From NCBI GenBank assembly GCA_050694175.1, contig JBOGXA010000001.1, positions 124,001-188,000 of the forward strand: a stretch of 64,000 bases of DNA, written 5' to 3'. The DNA comes from JBOGXA01 sp050694175 (GTDB lineage Bacteria > Actinomycetota > CADDZG01 > WHSQ01). Made by a program: the position numbers and the translations under genes. Positions 41,467 to 49,332 of the stretch are shown here, in pieces; position 1 is the first letter of the stretch, and each line of letters starts with the position of its first letter. The notes under the pieces were generated by a model. The model ran no database searches and was not told the origin of the DNA. It saw only the letters and a list, made by a program, of their open reading frames with translations.

Positions 41467-42705
41467 CTACTCCCGTCCCGCGACGAGATCGAGCAACCTC
41501 GCCAGCACGCGTGCGTCGGCGCGCAGCCCGTCGTGCTCGTACTCGCTCGTGATCCAGGATCGAAGGCCGCGGATCGTGGCCGCGGTCTCCTCCGAGAAGG
41601 CGCGCTCGACGTACATGTCGTTGACGTAGATGGCGGCGGCGACCGGAACCTCGTTGGCGTGCAGGACGTGGGGGTCGTACAGGCCCGGCCACTCGTAGTC
41701 GCTGAGGATGTGGGCCGCTTCGGCAAACGGGCGGAGCGCCGAGATCTCCTCGAACATCCACGGATAGATGTGCTCTCCGGTGAACAACGTCGGATCGGTG
41801 CCGAACTCATCCGGGATCACGCGCTCGGCCGACCAGCGCGTCGCGGATCCCGACGCATAACACGCCTCGTGGACCACGGCGTAAAGGGGATTGCGCGCGA
41901 ACGGAGAGGCGGCCTGAACGTCGTGCAAGAACGCGCGCGAGCCGAACGGGAGCTCGAGGATGTAGTGGAGCTTCTCGGCCCCGTCCGACATCCCGAGCAT
42001 GTGCCCGAGCTGACGGAAGCGTTGCGCGGTCAACGGGTCGCCGGACGGCAGCAGGGTGTCTTCGGCATCGAGGCGCTCGACGATCGTTCGGACCCGGTGG
42101 CGATCCTCGGGATAGCGCTCGTAGTAAGCGTGGTTCTTGGCGAGGGTCCGTTCGTAGGTGGCTCGGTAGACGTCGTCGATGTGCCGATCCACCGGCGGGA
42201 GGCCGCCGGTGATGTAGGCGGCGGCAAGCCCCCCGGGCGCGAGCGACAGGTAGGCGGTGACGCAGAAGCCTCCGAAGCTCTGGCCGAGGGCACTCCACCG
42301 GTCGACGCCGAACTCGCGGCGAATGAACTCGGCGTCCCGGACGATCGAGTCGGCGCGGAAGTGCTTGAGGTAGTCGGCCTGGGCCTCGGGCGCCATCGCG
42401 ACGACGTTGTCCGCCGGGGTCGAGCGGCCGGTGCCGCGCTGATCGAGCATGAGCAGGCGATGGTTCTTGAGGGCCGGCTCCAGCCAGGCCGGGTCTTTAG
42501 GGCCGGTGGGCCGGGCCCCCTCGAACCCCGGACCGCCCTGGAAGAAGACGAGCCACGGCAACTGTTCGTCTTCCCGGCCGGTCGCTACGATCTCCCTGGC
42601 GAACACGTTGAGCTTTTCGCCGTCAGGCTGCGCGTGGTCGACGGGAATCTCGAATTCGTGGTCGCTGAGGACCAGCCCTGGGGGCCGGTGAGTGGCTAAA
42701 CGCAT
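41467..42705 (-). CDS. alpha/beta hydrolase, proline-iminopeptidase-like (S33)
   Basis: The 412-residue product has the oxyanion-loop FFQGGPGFEGARP, the strand LLMLDQRGTGRST, and the nucleophile elbow GQSFGGFC (Ser). The last His region includes DPHVLHANEVPV. This is the S33 prolyl-aminopeptidase pattern. No signal peptide is seen. I chose the ATG at 42705 (MRLATHRPP); no strong ribosome binding site precedes it. Confidence 0.85.
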   Translation of the reverse strand: MRLATHRPPGLVLSDHEFEIPVDHAQPDGEKLNVFAREIVATGREDEQLPWLVFFQGGPGFEGARPTGPKDPAWLEPALKNHRLLMLDQRGTGRSTPADNVVAMAPEAQADYLKHFRADSIVRDAEFIRREFGVDRWSALGQSFGGFCVTAYLSLAPGGLAAAYITGGLPPVDRHIDDVYRATYERTLAKNHAYYERYPEDRHRVRTIVERLDAEDTLLPSGDPLTAQRFRQLGHMLGMSDGAEKLHYILELPFGSRAFLHDVQAASPFARNPLYAVVHEACYASGSATRWSAERVIPDEFGTDPTLFTGEHIYPWMFEEISALRPFAEAAHILSDYEWPGLYDPHVLHANEVPVAAAIYVNDMYVERAFSEETAATIRGLRSWITSEYEHDGLRADARVLARLLDLVAGRE

Positions 42706-42932
42706 CCGGGCGATTCTTACATCGTGAAGCGATGCCGGAGGTCGCTTACTGATCAGACTTCGGCAATGGCCGGAAAGTAACAGGGGCATTAGATCCGGAA
42801 TGGCAGCCTGTCGCTATTACCCAATGAGACTTCTCGCTTGACCGGCAGCAGCCGCGATTCGGTTGTTCCTCCGATCTCCACCTGGACTATGAAACTGCCG
42901 CTTGTTGAAGCGAGACTGCAACAGAGCTCTGG

Positions 42933-43454
42933 TTACGAGCTAGCTCGCTCGATTGAATCAACTGAGCCGCGTTTGATCCGCTTTCTGTGTCGAGCAAAGA
43001 CGTCGCTAGCCCATGCCATCACAGCTGGTTCGGTCAAGGGGGAATCGAGTTCGGCACCATAAACGCCGTCCGTCCACCCACATGAATCGAATACGCCACC
43101 AGCGACACCGTCCTCTCGAATGGCGAGAAGAGGCAACCCTGCCATGATCGCCATGCCGGCTTCGACGTGATTCCAGGGTGTGGGCCACCATTTCGCAGGG
43201 TCCGTGGGGGCAACCGTGTCCGGCCGCCAGCTCCCCGCATCAATCCGCAGCTGCCTAAGTCCGAGTATTAGTGCTGCATCTGCCATATCCAGATTCCTGC
43301 GCAATGTCGCCCAAAGCGCGTCTCCCACATAGACAGGTAGGGGAGCGATTTGTTCCATCCCCATCCGCTGAAGAGAGCGGCTCCATAATCCTGCAGCCGC
43401 CTCCTGCTCGGGCGACAGGAGACTGGGACGGCTAAGAAATATTCGGGGAGTCAT
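42933..43454 (-). CDS. TIR / nucleoside 2-deoxyribosyltransferase-like protein
   Basis: The 173-residue product begins PRIFLSRPSLLS and has MADAALILGLRQL and PWNHVEAGMAIMAGLPLLAI, then GVAGGVFD. Strand-loop starts with an invariant Glu (V-E-A-G-M-A) match the TIR/2-deoxyribosyltransferase fold, whose members cleave N-glycosidic bonds of nucleotides or NAD. Its ATG shares a base with the stop of the upstream pentapeptide-repeat membrane protein (TAATG), so the two are co-translated. It is a candidate effector of a two-gene defence system, by analogy only. Confidence 0.65.
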   Translation of the reverse strand: MTPRIFLSRPSLLSPEQEAAAGLWSRSLQRMGMEQIAPLPVYVGDALWATLRRNLDMADAALILGLRQLRIDAGSWRPDTVAPTDPAKWWPTPWNHVEAGMAIMAGLPLLAIREDGVAGGVFDSCGWTDGVYGAELDSPLTEPAVMAWASDVFARHRKRIKRGSVDSIERASS

Positions 43455-44272
43455 TAGGGAGAAACTGGCGCAGTCTGATCGGGCGGCACGATCTTGTCCT
43501 CGTCCAGCAGCTCCTCGATATACGAGGGGATATTCTGTGCGCCTTCGAACCGCGCCCCGCCGAGCCACGCTCCAGTGAAGCGTGTTCCGTCCAGGTCGGT
43601 CTGTCTGAAATCCGCACCCTCGAGGTGGGCCTCCTCAAAAACGGTGTTCCGTAGCTTCGCTCTGTAGAAAACTGCCCTTTGTGCCAACGCACCTCGAAGC
43701 GACGCGCCGGTCAAATCAGCTTCGAACATGTCCGCATGAGTTAAGTCCACAGGTGATTCAAATCGTTCCTCCCCTCCGAGAGATCCTCCTCCACCACCTG
43801 GACTTGAATCAGGACGCGTGCGTGGCCAGGTGAACCGCAACCCCAAACGACTCACGAAAGTTCTGGACGCCTGTTCACGTTGCCCGAGATACGCATTGCT
43901 AAGGTTGCAGCCTTGAAGATCCGCCTTATGAAGGGTTTCCGCATATCCGAGCCCGTCCGCCAGGAGCTTCTGGAGCTCACTTGATGGAGTGCTGCGCAGG
44001 AGGGCTGCGATGACGGCAATCGCCTCCCGACCGTAAGGAACTCCGGCCGCACCCTGCTCGGTGCTGGCATCGAAGAACCGTCTCAATAGGATTGCCGCGG
44101 CCAACTGCTTGGCTGATGATTCAGAGCTGAGCCCGTCGACAGTGGAGCTGAACGAGTGACCCACTGCGGCGATGCGGTCTCTTCGACTGCGATAATTGAA
44201 GTACTTCAGTATGCCGAGGACCGCTGTAAAGAGCCCTCCGATCACAGCTATCCACGTTTGAACCTGATCCAT
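43454..44272 (-). CDS. membrane-anchored pentapeptide-repeat protein
   Basis: The 272-residue product has one N-terminal membrane helix (about 6-25, WIAVIGGLFTAVLGILKYF), a helical middle part, and pentapeptide repeats in two blocks: LHKADLQGCNLSNAYL at about 120-135 and, after a Gly-rich loop, LTHADMFEADLTGASLRGAL then FEEAHLEGADFRQTDLDGTRF at about 180-250. Pentapeptide repeats form a right-handed beta helix used for binding. From the ATG at 44272 (GGAAG upstream) it is coupled to the TIR-like gene. It may hold the effector at the membrane. Confidence 0.8.
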   Translation of the reverse strand: MDQVQTWIAVIGGLFTAVLGILKYFNYRSRRDRIAAVGHSFSSTVDGLSSESSAKQLAAAILLRRFFDASTEQGAAGVPYGREAIAVIAALLRSTPSSELQKLLADGLGYAETLHKADLQGCNLSNAYLGQREQASRTFVSRLGLRFTWPRTRPDSSPGGGGGSLGGEERFESPVDLTHADMFEADLTGASLRGALAQRAVFYRAKLRNTVFEEAHLEGADFRQTDLDGTRFTGAWLGGARFEGAQNIPSYIEELLDEDKIVPPDQTAPVSP

Positions 44273-44391
44273 TTCCCAGTCTTCCTGCCGCTCTCTACCC
44301 GCACAGGTGTCCCGAGTGTGGCACGGCGAGGCGCGGCCAAGCCGGATCATCAGCCCCCCAAATTGGGGCCGGAGCGGCGCGGTCGCGGGGA

Positions 44392-44410
44392 ATCAGATTC
44401 GGAATCCGAT
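44392..44410. repeat. imperfect ATCGGA/TCCGAT palindrome, copy 1
   Basis: Arms ATCAGATTC and GAATCCGAT with one mismatch around a central G lie between the divergent pentapeptide gene and the AbiEi-like gene. Related palindromes are at 46311-46330 and 48112-48130, all in intergenic DNA of the island. Confidence 0.45.
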
Positions 44411-44456
44411 GCTTAATCTGGCTAAGGCGGCCATTGCGGGGATGGCTTAAGAACTA

Positions 44457-44484
44457 TTGACATATTAAGCTCTGAGCTTATAAT
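44457..44484 (+). promoter_or_regulatory. consensus sigma-70 promoter with internal palindrome (AbiEi operator)
   Basis: TTGACA at 44457-44462 and TATAAT at 44479-44484, separated by 16 bases, form a perfect consensus pair. The spacer holds a palindrome with arms TAAGCTC and GAGCTTA around one T (44466-44480), overlapping the -10. Transcription should begin near 44,491, so the mRNA would start at or within a base of the ATG at 44492, a leaderless message. The palindrome is positioned for autorepression by the AbiEi-like protein. Confidence 0.75.
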
Positions 44485-44491
44485 GCCAACT

Positions 44492-45493
44492 ATGCTAAAG
44501 GCTGCCGTCGATCATCTACGTGAGGCAGGCATACGGGCCACGACGAAGAGGCCCGCCGATCGTGCAGATGCGATTCTTGAGATAGAAGATGCGCCGGGGC
44601 CCAGTAGACGATTCCTGGTCGAATATAAGTCGCGCGCTCCTTTTCCCAGCGAACTTTCCCAGTTTCTAACTCGGCCCCACAGGCGTCGGAAAGAAAGATG
44701 GCTACTCGTAGCCCCGTACGTAAGTGGGTCTCTGGGTGATGAACTAGTGAGGCGAGGGTGGTCCTGGGTGGATGAGACGGGGAATTTCGACATTAGAGCT
44801 CCTGGATTGCTACTTCGTCAACGGCTGAGTAACCACCCACCCAAGAACCTGGCCTCGCGCATTCCAATGGGGTCTGGAGCGTTGGGCATAATTCGCTTCC
44901 TCATTAGTCATGGTGGAGATGGTCCGTGGGGATCCAGCCATCTAGCTAACGTCGCTGGTGTTACTCAGCCTCGAGCCAGTCAGGTTATGAGAGCCCTGCA
45001 GGGGTTGGGCCTCGCCACGCGCCAAGAAGACGGATGGTCTCCGGAGCGGGACGCTCTGCTAGACGCTTTACTGGAGCAGTACCAAGGGCCGGGCGGAGAG
45101 GAGCGACATTTCTATGCTCTCGAATCCCCGCTTGAGCTTCTACTTCGGACCAGTCAGAAGAAACGAGAAAGGGTGTGGGTTTCCGCTGACCTGGGCCCGG
45201 ACCTGATTGTGGGATGGCGCCGACCAACTACCCTGATCCTTTATCTGAAGAGGTTCGAGGACTTTTCTTTCGGGGACTTGGTATTGGCGAGAGGACAGGC
45301 AGACGCGAATGTGATCGTGCGCGTTCCGGAGGATACCTCGGTGTTTTGCTGGATCGACCACAGGTTGAGTGTGAAGGATGCGGACATCAAGGTCGCCGAG
45401 CACACTCAAATGCTCTGGGATTTGATTGATTTGGGCGGCGAAGACCGTATTGAAGGCTCTCGACTACTGCGAGAATGGATATTCAACCAATAG
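44492..45493 (+). CDS. AbiEi-like antitoxin with N-terminal nuclease-like segment
   Basis: The 333-residue product starts at the ATG at 44492; the ATG at 44483 lies inside the -10 element and cannot be in the transcript. Residues about 20-50 read DRADAILEIEDAP then RRFLVEYKSR, a D...(I)E...ExK arrangement like PD-(D/E)XK nucleases. A winged helix-turn-helix follows (LANVAGVTQPRASQVMRALQGLG), as in AbiEi regulators. The downstream AbiEii-like gene overlaps by 19 bases. I infer a type IV-like toxin-antitoxin pair in which this protein represses and neutralises. Confidence 0.7.
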   Translation: MLKAAVDHLREAGIRATTKRPADRADAILEIEDAPGPSRRFLVEYKSRAPFPSELSQFLTRPHRRRKERWLLVAPYVSGSLGDELVRRGWSWVDETGNFDIRAPGLLLRQRLSNHPPKNLASRIPMGSGALGIIRFLISHGGDGPWGSSHLANVAGVTQPRASQVMRALQGLGLATRQEDGWSPERDALLDALLEQYQGPGGEERHFYALESPLELLLRTSQKKRERVWVSADLGPDLIVGWRRPTTLILYLKRFEDFSFGDLVLARGQADANVIVRVPEDTSVFCWIDHRLSVKDADIKVAEHTQMLWDLIDLGGEDRIEGSRLLREWIFNQ

Positions 45494-46302
45494 ATCATCT
45501 CTATCTGGAGGCTGCATCAGCTACGGACGATTTGAGTTTCGTAGCTATCCACGACATTAGCGAAGTTCTAAGGATGGGCTTGGATATCGAGGCCCGCCTA
45601 GTGGGCGGGAGCATGGTCACGCTACATCTCTACCGCTGGCAGTTGCGGGGCGTTCAACCACGCGAGACGCGGGACGCCGATCTTGGGATTCCGTTACTCG
45701 CGCCGCGCGTGCATCAGGAAATTGAGGGACTGCTAATCGACAGGGGTTATGAACAAGAGAACCAATACCGATACAAGAGAGTCGTCGACGACATTCCTAT
45801 TGAGGGGAGCGATGCTCCGCGAAAGGGGACGTTGGATTTGCTATCCGTGCCGGCTGATGCCATTCAGAGAGCTGGTGAGATTGAAGAGGGGTCAGGAAAG
45901 CTGGATATGGGGGCCATCGCCCAAGCGATCTCCCGCCCAGCCGTGCAAGTAGAGGTGGAGCTCCGACGTCTGGGTGGTCAGGTACTAGCGGCTCAACTTC
46001 CTCTTGCAGACGAGAAGAGCGCCGTAATGATGAAGGCATTCGCCTGGAGATCCCGTAAAGACGCCGATGATGCGGAGGATATGTGGCGAACCCTTGAGAT
46101 CGCGGTCGCTGCAGAGGTGCATGTAGACGCTTGGCGCGATGGAAAAATTGCCAAAATTGCAGAGCAGACCATCCGTGATGCTTTTGCGGATCCATCGGGA
46201 GACGCGATTGTCGGACTAAGTAAATTGAGGAATCTGAGTGCTGATGGCACCCAATCTTTGTACACGCGCATCCAGGCGCTCATGAAGCGCCTGTTTGGCT
46301 AG
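45475..46302 (+). CDS. AbiEii-like nucleotidyltransferase toxin
   Basis: The 275-residue product has the nucleotidyltransferase core ARLVGGSMVTLHLYRW and RETRDADLGIPLLA (G-G-S then D-x-D), followed by an alpha/beta C-terminal region. It overlaps the AbiEi-like gene, which is the standard order of AbiE systems. AbiEii transfers nucleotides (GTP-binding in characterised members) and gives abortive infection. The lower GC and independent promoter suggest horizontal acquisition. Confidence 0.8.
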   Translation: MDIQPIDHLYLEAASATDDLSFVAIHDISEVLRMGLDIEARLVGGSMVTLHLYRWQLRGVQPRETRDADLGIPLLAPRVHQEIEGLLIDRGYEQENQYRYKRVVDDIPIEGSDAPRKGTLDLLSVPADAIQRAGEIEEGSGKLDMGAIAQAISRPAVQVEVELRRLGGQVLAAQLPLADEKSAVMMKAFAWRSRKDADDAEDMWRTLEIAVAAEVHVDAWRDGKIAKIAEQTIRDAFADPSGDAIVGLSKLRNLSADGTQSLYTRIQALMKRLFG

Positions 46303-46310
46303 CCGAGCCA

Positions 46311-46330
46311 CATCGGAACGAGATCCGATG
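46311..46330. repeat. ATCGGA/TCCGAT palindrome, copy 2
   Basis: Perfect 7-bp arms CATCGGA and TCCGATG enclose 6 bases, 9 bases after the AbiEii-like stop. It could act as a terminator or as one of a set of shared sites with 44392-44410 and 48112-48130. Confidence 0.5.
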
Positions 46331-46421
46331 CCGGGCTTTTCCTCAAGTGCAGACTGCAAGTGAAGACTGCGAGCGCCCCCCTTCCTGGCGCTATCAATGG
46401 ACGCGTTTCCTCCGCCGATCC

Positions 46422-46853
46422 TTAGCTTTCGAGAGACGCCTCGACTGCCTCGACGATACGCGCGGCATGGACGCTGTCGATTTTTAGGGTAGAAGAAGAG
46501 ATGTGCCAGATCCCGTACTCGGTGCGGTTCTGCTCTTTTCGCATTCGGTTGAAGGCGCGCGCATCGGACGCGTACTCGCCTCCGATAACGGCTTCAACGT
46601 AGCGTGCCGTTGCCTCGTGGGCGCCGAGCTTGGACTTGCTCGTCCGGTAACCGTTCGCCAGCATGTGCGCGTCCACGGCCTTCCGAGCGGCGTCGTAGAC
46701 GAGCGAGTACGCACCCTCTGGGTCATCGTCGGCTATCGCCGTCGCCGACGCGAGGTGTCGCTTTGCCTCCTTGAGCTTGTCCTTGGCGGCAGCGACGTCG
46801 GCCTCGACTGCCTCGATGCGCCCTTTTTTCACAAGATCGTCAAATGAGGTCAT
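46422..46853 (-). CDS. HEPN-domain toxin-like protein
   Basis: The 143-residue helical product has the segment EGAYSLVYDAARKAVDAHML and later RMRKEQNRTEYG, the R-x(4-5)-[N/R]-type HEPN catalytic patch (here KEQNRTEY). HEPN proteins are RNases or adapters paired with MNT nucleotidyltransferases. Its ATG overlaps the MNT gene stop by four bases (ATGA), so the pair is coupled. In characterised pairs the MNT enzyme adenylylates and silences HEPN. Confidence 0.85.
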   Translation of the reverse strand: MTSFDDLVKKGRIEAVEADVAAAKDKLKEAKRHLASATAIADDDPEGAYSLVYDAARKAVDAHMLANGYRTSKSKLGAHEATARYVEAVIGGEYASDARAFNRMRKEQNRTEYGIWHISSSTLKIDSVHAARIVEAVEASLES

Positions 46854-47437
46854 GCCGCCTTCTCCACGATGGGCACTAAGGGACCCTTCTGCACCTCGCG
46901 CACAAAGCCCGAACGGGCTGCCTTCCATTCGCTTCGCGACACGACCACAGAGTTGACCTCGACATCGAGGATCTCCTGCAGCCCCCTACACCTGTCCTCG
47001 GCTTCATCCGGATCGGCGTCGCCCACGATCAAGACGTCGATGTCGGCGGGAGGGGGGCCGGGCTCCCCGTGATAGCGCCGGGCCCACGAGCCAAAGATGT
47101 ATGCCTCCTTCAGCCCCTCAAGGTCCTCTAGCCGTTCGCTGAGGATGACGGCCGGCCCCAATAACTTCATCGCCAGTGAGCGAAGCTCAGGAAAGTAAGG
47201 GGAGTCCTCATTCGCGTTGATCACCTTGCTGCGGCCAACTGAGTCGACGGTAGCGAGAGCGGCTTTTTCGAGCCGGTCGATCTCTCGCCATACGGTGGGC
47301 TGCGACACCCCCGTGACGCGAACCAGCTCGGGCACAGTGAACTTCTTGCCGGCGTTGATAAGAAGATGGGCAAAGACCTTGAGCTGCTGGGGGGAGCGAA
47401 AGATCGGCAGCAAGGCAGGCACCCTCGAGGTATTCAT
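46850..47437 (-). CDS. MNT-type nucleotidyltransferase with winged-helix N-terminus
   Basis: The 195-residue product has a winged helix (FTVPELVRVTGVSQPTVWREI, about 30-50) and a minimal nucleotidyltransferase core (YIFGSWARRYHG ... ADIDVLIVGD, motif G-S-x(n)-D-x-D). The core is followed by EEILDVEVNSVVVS. A TACTAT box ends seven bases before the ATG, so the transcript may be leaderless. With the downstream HEPN gene it forms an MNT-HEPN toxin-antitoxin pair; the winged helix suggests autoregulation. Confidence 0.85.
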   Translation of the reverse strand: MNTSRVPALLPIFRSPQQLKVFAHLLINAGKKFTVPELVRVTGVSQPTVWREIDRLEKAALATVDSVGRSKVINANEDSPYFPELRSLAMKLLGPAVILSERLEDLEGLKEAYIFGSWARRYHGEPGPPPADIDVLIVGDADPDEAEDRCRGLQEILDVEVNSVVVSRSEWKAARSGFVREVQKGPLVPIVEKAA

Positions 47438-47654
47438 AATCCGAATAGTATCATTCAGGATGCGAATAGCACGTCTGGCGGCAAGCTAGGGTCATCCCCG
47501 CCGGACTCTGCGGGGCTTGTGAACCGCATTCTCATGTGCCTGCCCCGGAATCCCTCTGGGCTGTGGGCCGGCGAGCTCCGATTCTCACTAGAACCGATAG
47601 ACGTGGCTTGTCGGCTGTAGCGGGGCAGCAGGCGTTTGGAGGGCACCCACCGGA

Positions 47655-48011
47655 TCAGTCGCGAGACGACCAGAGATCCTCAATGTCTTCAAAGACGTGA
47701 GTCAGCGCATCTGGGACCCTCACTCGGACATACTTGTTCTGTCGGTCGACCCAACGATACGTACGGCCCTTCTCGTCGATATTGAGGTATCGGCGCGTCA
47801 GTTTGTGCTTGTACAACCTGAGCCCGTTCCTATATCCCATGAACATGAAGTCGTCCAGGAGAAGACTCGCCAGGGGCCCAAAGTCAGGCTCATGCGCGCC
47901 AAACTGAAGCATCAGCTTTGCGATCTCGGGTCTCAGCTCTTCCAGCTTGGCCACTAGCTCGTCTCGGTCAGGAGTCGCCAGGACATTACCTCCACGGCTC
48001 GATGTCACCAT
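47655..48011 (-). CDS. hypothetical protein in the defence island
   Basis: The 118-residue product is not recognised. The first half is helical (LVAKLEELRPEIAKLMLQFG), the second is rich in Tyr, Arg and Lys (YRNGLRLYKHKLTRRYLNI, YRWVDRQNKYVRV) and ends acidic. No signal or membrane segment is seen. Its nearest neighbours are the MNT-HEPN and VapBC-like pairs. The start at 48011 has a weak AGAGAG site. Confidence 0.55.
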   Translation of the reverse strand: MVTSSRGGNVLATPDRDELVAKLEELRPEIAKLMLQFGAHEPDFGPLASLLLDDFMFMGYRNGLRLYKHKLTRRYLNIDEKGRTYRWVDRQNKYVRVRVPDALTHVFEDIEDLWSSRD

Positions 48012-48111
48012 CTCTCTGTGTCCACGAGCATCGAGTGTTGCGGCTTCTGACGAAGTTCGTCTGTGATGTGCGTCACAATCCGATGAGTAATTGATTGAGC
48101 CCCTCAGTTAG

Positions 48112-48130
48112 ATCGGATCGCGGATCCGAT
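48112..48130. repeat. ATCGGA/TCCGAT palindrome, copy 3
   Basis: Perfect 8-bp arms ATCGGATC and GATCCGAT enclose three bases, in the gap before the VapB-like gene. A further single ATCCGAT half-site lies about 35 bases upstream. Confidence 0.5.
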
Positions 48131-48190
48131 GCGCGCCACGCGGTCGGTGCCTAGCTTGACCTCATGACTCATGCAAAGTACCCTTTTCTC

Positions 48191-48436
48191 ATGAAATTGC
48201 TCCGAATCTCAAGTGGAGGGCAGCTGTCGTTGCCGGCCGAGGTGCGCCGTCGGTGGGCGACCGACCGACTCGTCATCGAGGACCTCGGCGATCGAGTCAT
48301 TCTTCGGCCGATCCCCCCCGATCCGGTCGGCGCGGCCGTCGGCGGTTTGCGCAGGGGGCGATCTTCGACCAAGAAGGCAAAAGAGAGACTAAGACGAGAA
48401 GAGCAAGGGACTGAGCGTCGCAAGTTGCGGGCTTGA
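48191..48436 (+). CDS. VapB-like AbrB-family antitoxin
   Basis: The 81-residue product begins MKLLRISSGGQLSLPAEVRRRWATDR, a SpoVT/AbrB-type DNA-binding beta-barrel (SSGGQ(I/L)xLPAE), and ends with a basic helical tail rich in Arg and Lys that would wrap the toxin. The next gene starts within its stop region. The ATG at 48191 is preferred because homology begins there. Confidence 0.82.
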   Translation: MKLLRISSGGQLSLPAEVRRRWATDRLVIEDLGDRVILRPIPPDPVGAAVGGLRRGRSSTKKAKERLRREEQGTERRKLRA

Positions 48437-48867
48437 TCCTCCTCGACGCCACTGCTGTAGTTGCCGCCCTAGTTGGTGAACCGGCCGCTCGAGAGGTTGA
48501 GCGGCTCCTCAAAGAGGAACAGGTGGCAATCGTGTCTGTCAACCTTGCGGAGTCGATCGATATCCTCGTTCGAGTGTTTGGGAACGAGCTGAATGAGGTC
48601 GAGTCACGACTTGTTCCATTGTTGGCAACGGCCCTGCTGGTTCTTCCCGTGGGTGAGTCCGAGGCACGGAGGGGAGCAGAGCTTCGAATCGATCACTACC
48701 ATCGACGAAACACTCCTTTGTCGTTGTCCGACTGCATCCTGCTCGGGACCGCGTTGGTTAGTGGAGCAGCCGTTGCAACGAGTGATGGTCCCATAGCGCG
48801 GACCGGTGACGCGGTAGGCGTGGAAGTCCTGCGCTTGAAGGATTCCGATGGATTGCGACCAACCTAG
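48433..48867 (+). CDS. VapC-like PIN-domain ribonuclease toxin
   Basis: The 144-residue product has the PIN acidic residues: Asp in LLDATAVVA (start), Glu in NLAESIDILV, Asp in LSDCILLG and Asp in TSDGPIAR. These coordinate metal for RNA cleavage. Its TTG start overlaps the antitoxin stop (TTGA), so the pair is coupled. Target RNA is unknown. Confidence 0.88.
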   Translation: MILLDATAVVAALVGEPAAREVERLLKEEQVAIVSVNLAESIDILVRVFGNELNEVESRLVPLLATALLVLPVGESEARRGAELRIDHYHRRNTPLSLSDCILLGTALVSGAAVATSDGPIARTGDAVGVEVLRLKDSDGLRPT

Positions 48868-49332
48868 CCTCTGCTCCGGGGGAAGAAGTTTCGGCGTTAG
48901 GCCTCAAAAGCCGCCAGGGTATGACAGGTGGCTGCCCGCCTGAGATGAGCTAGCCGTTGTGGTCATCTCTGATTACATTCAGCTGAATCAAGGATTTGAA
49001 GGAAGTACCACTTAGGCCGAACCAATCCAAAGTCCTTTGCATCACTGGCTTCCAACATAAGAAAAACGAGAAACCCTTTCTTAGGGATTCGACGCAGCCC
49101 CCCAGACGCTCGGACTCCAGCCCCATGCAGCACTGGTGGGGAGGTGGTCGGTCCGCAGGAAGGCCCTCGTTGGCTCGGCCGACGCCTAAGGGTATGGGCC
49201 TAAGAGAACCGTGTTGGTCTGGGGCCGCGAACGGGCGGAGCCACCGACTCATACGCTCCTCAACCGATTCCCTTCGTTAGCCGTCGCAGCTGATCCAGTT
49301 GTGTCACACCCGAATCCGATAATACGAGCGCT
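48868..49332. other. 465-base intergenic region
   Basis: I see no convincing gene, tRNA or riboswitch. The region contains a short inverted repeat (CCCT/AGGG around 49,074-49,087) and an ATCCGAT half-site at about 49,312 just before the integrase start. It may hold an attachment site or excision-control element for the integrase, but no direct repeat was identified by eye. Confidence 0.4.
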
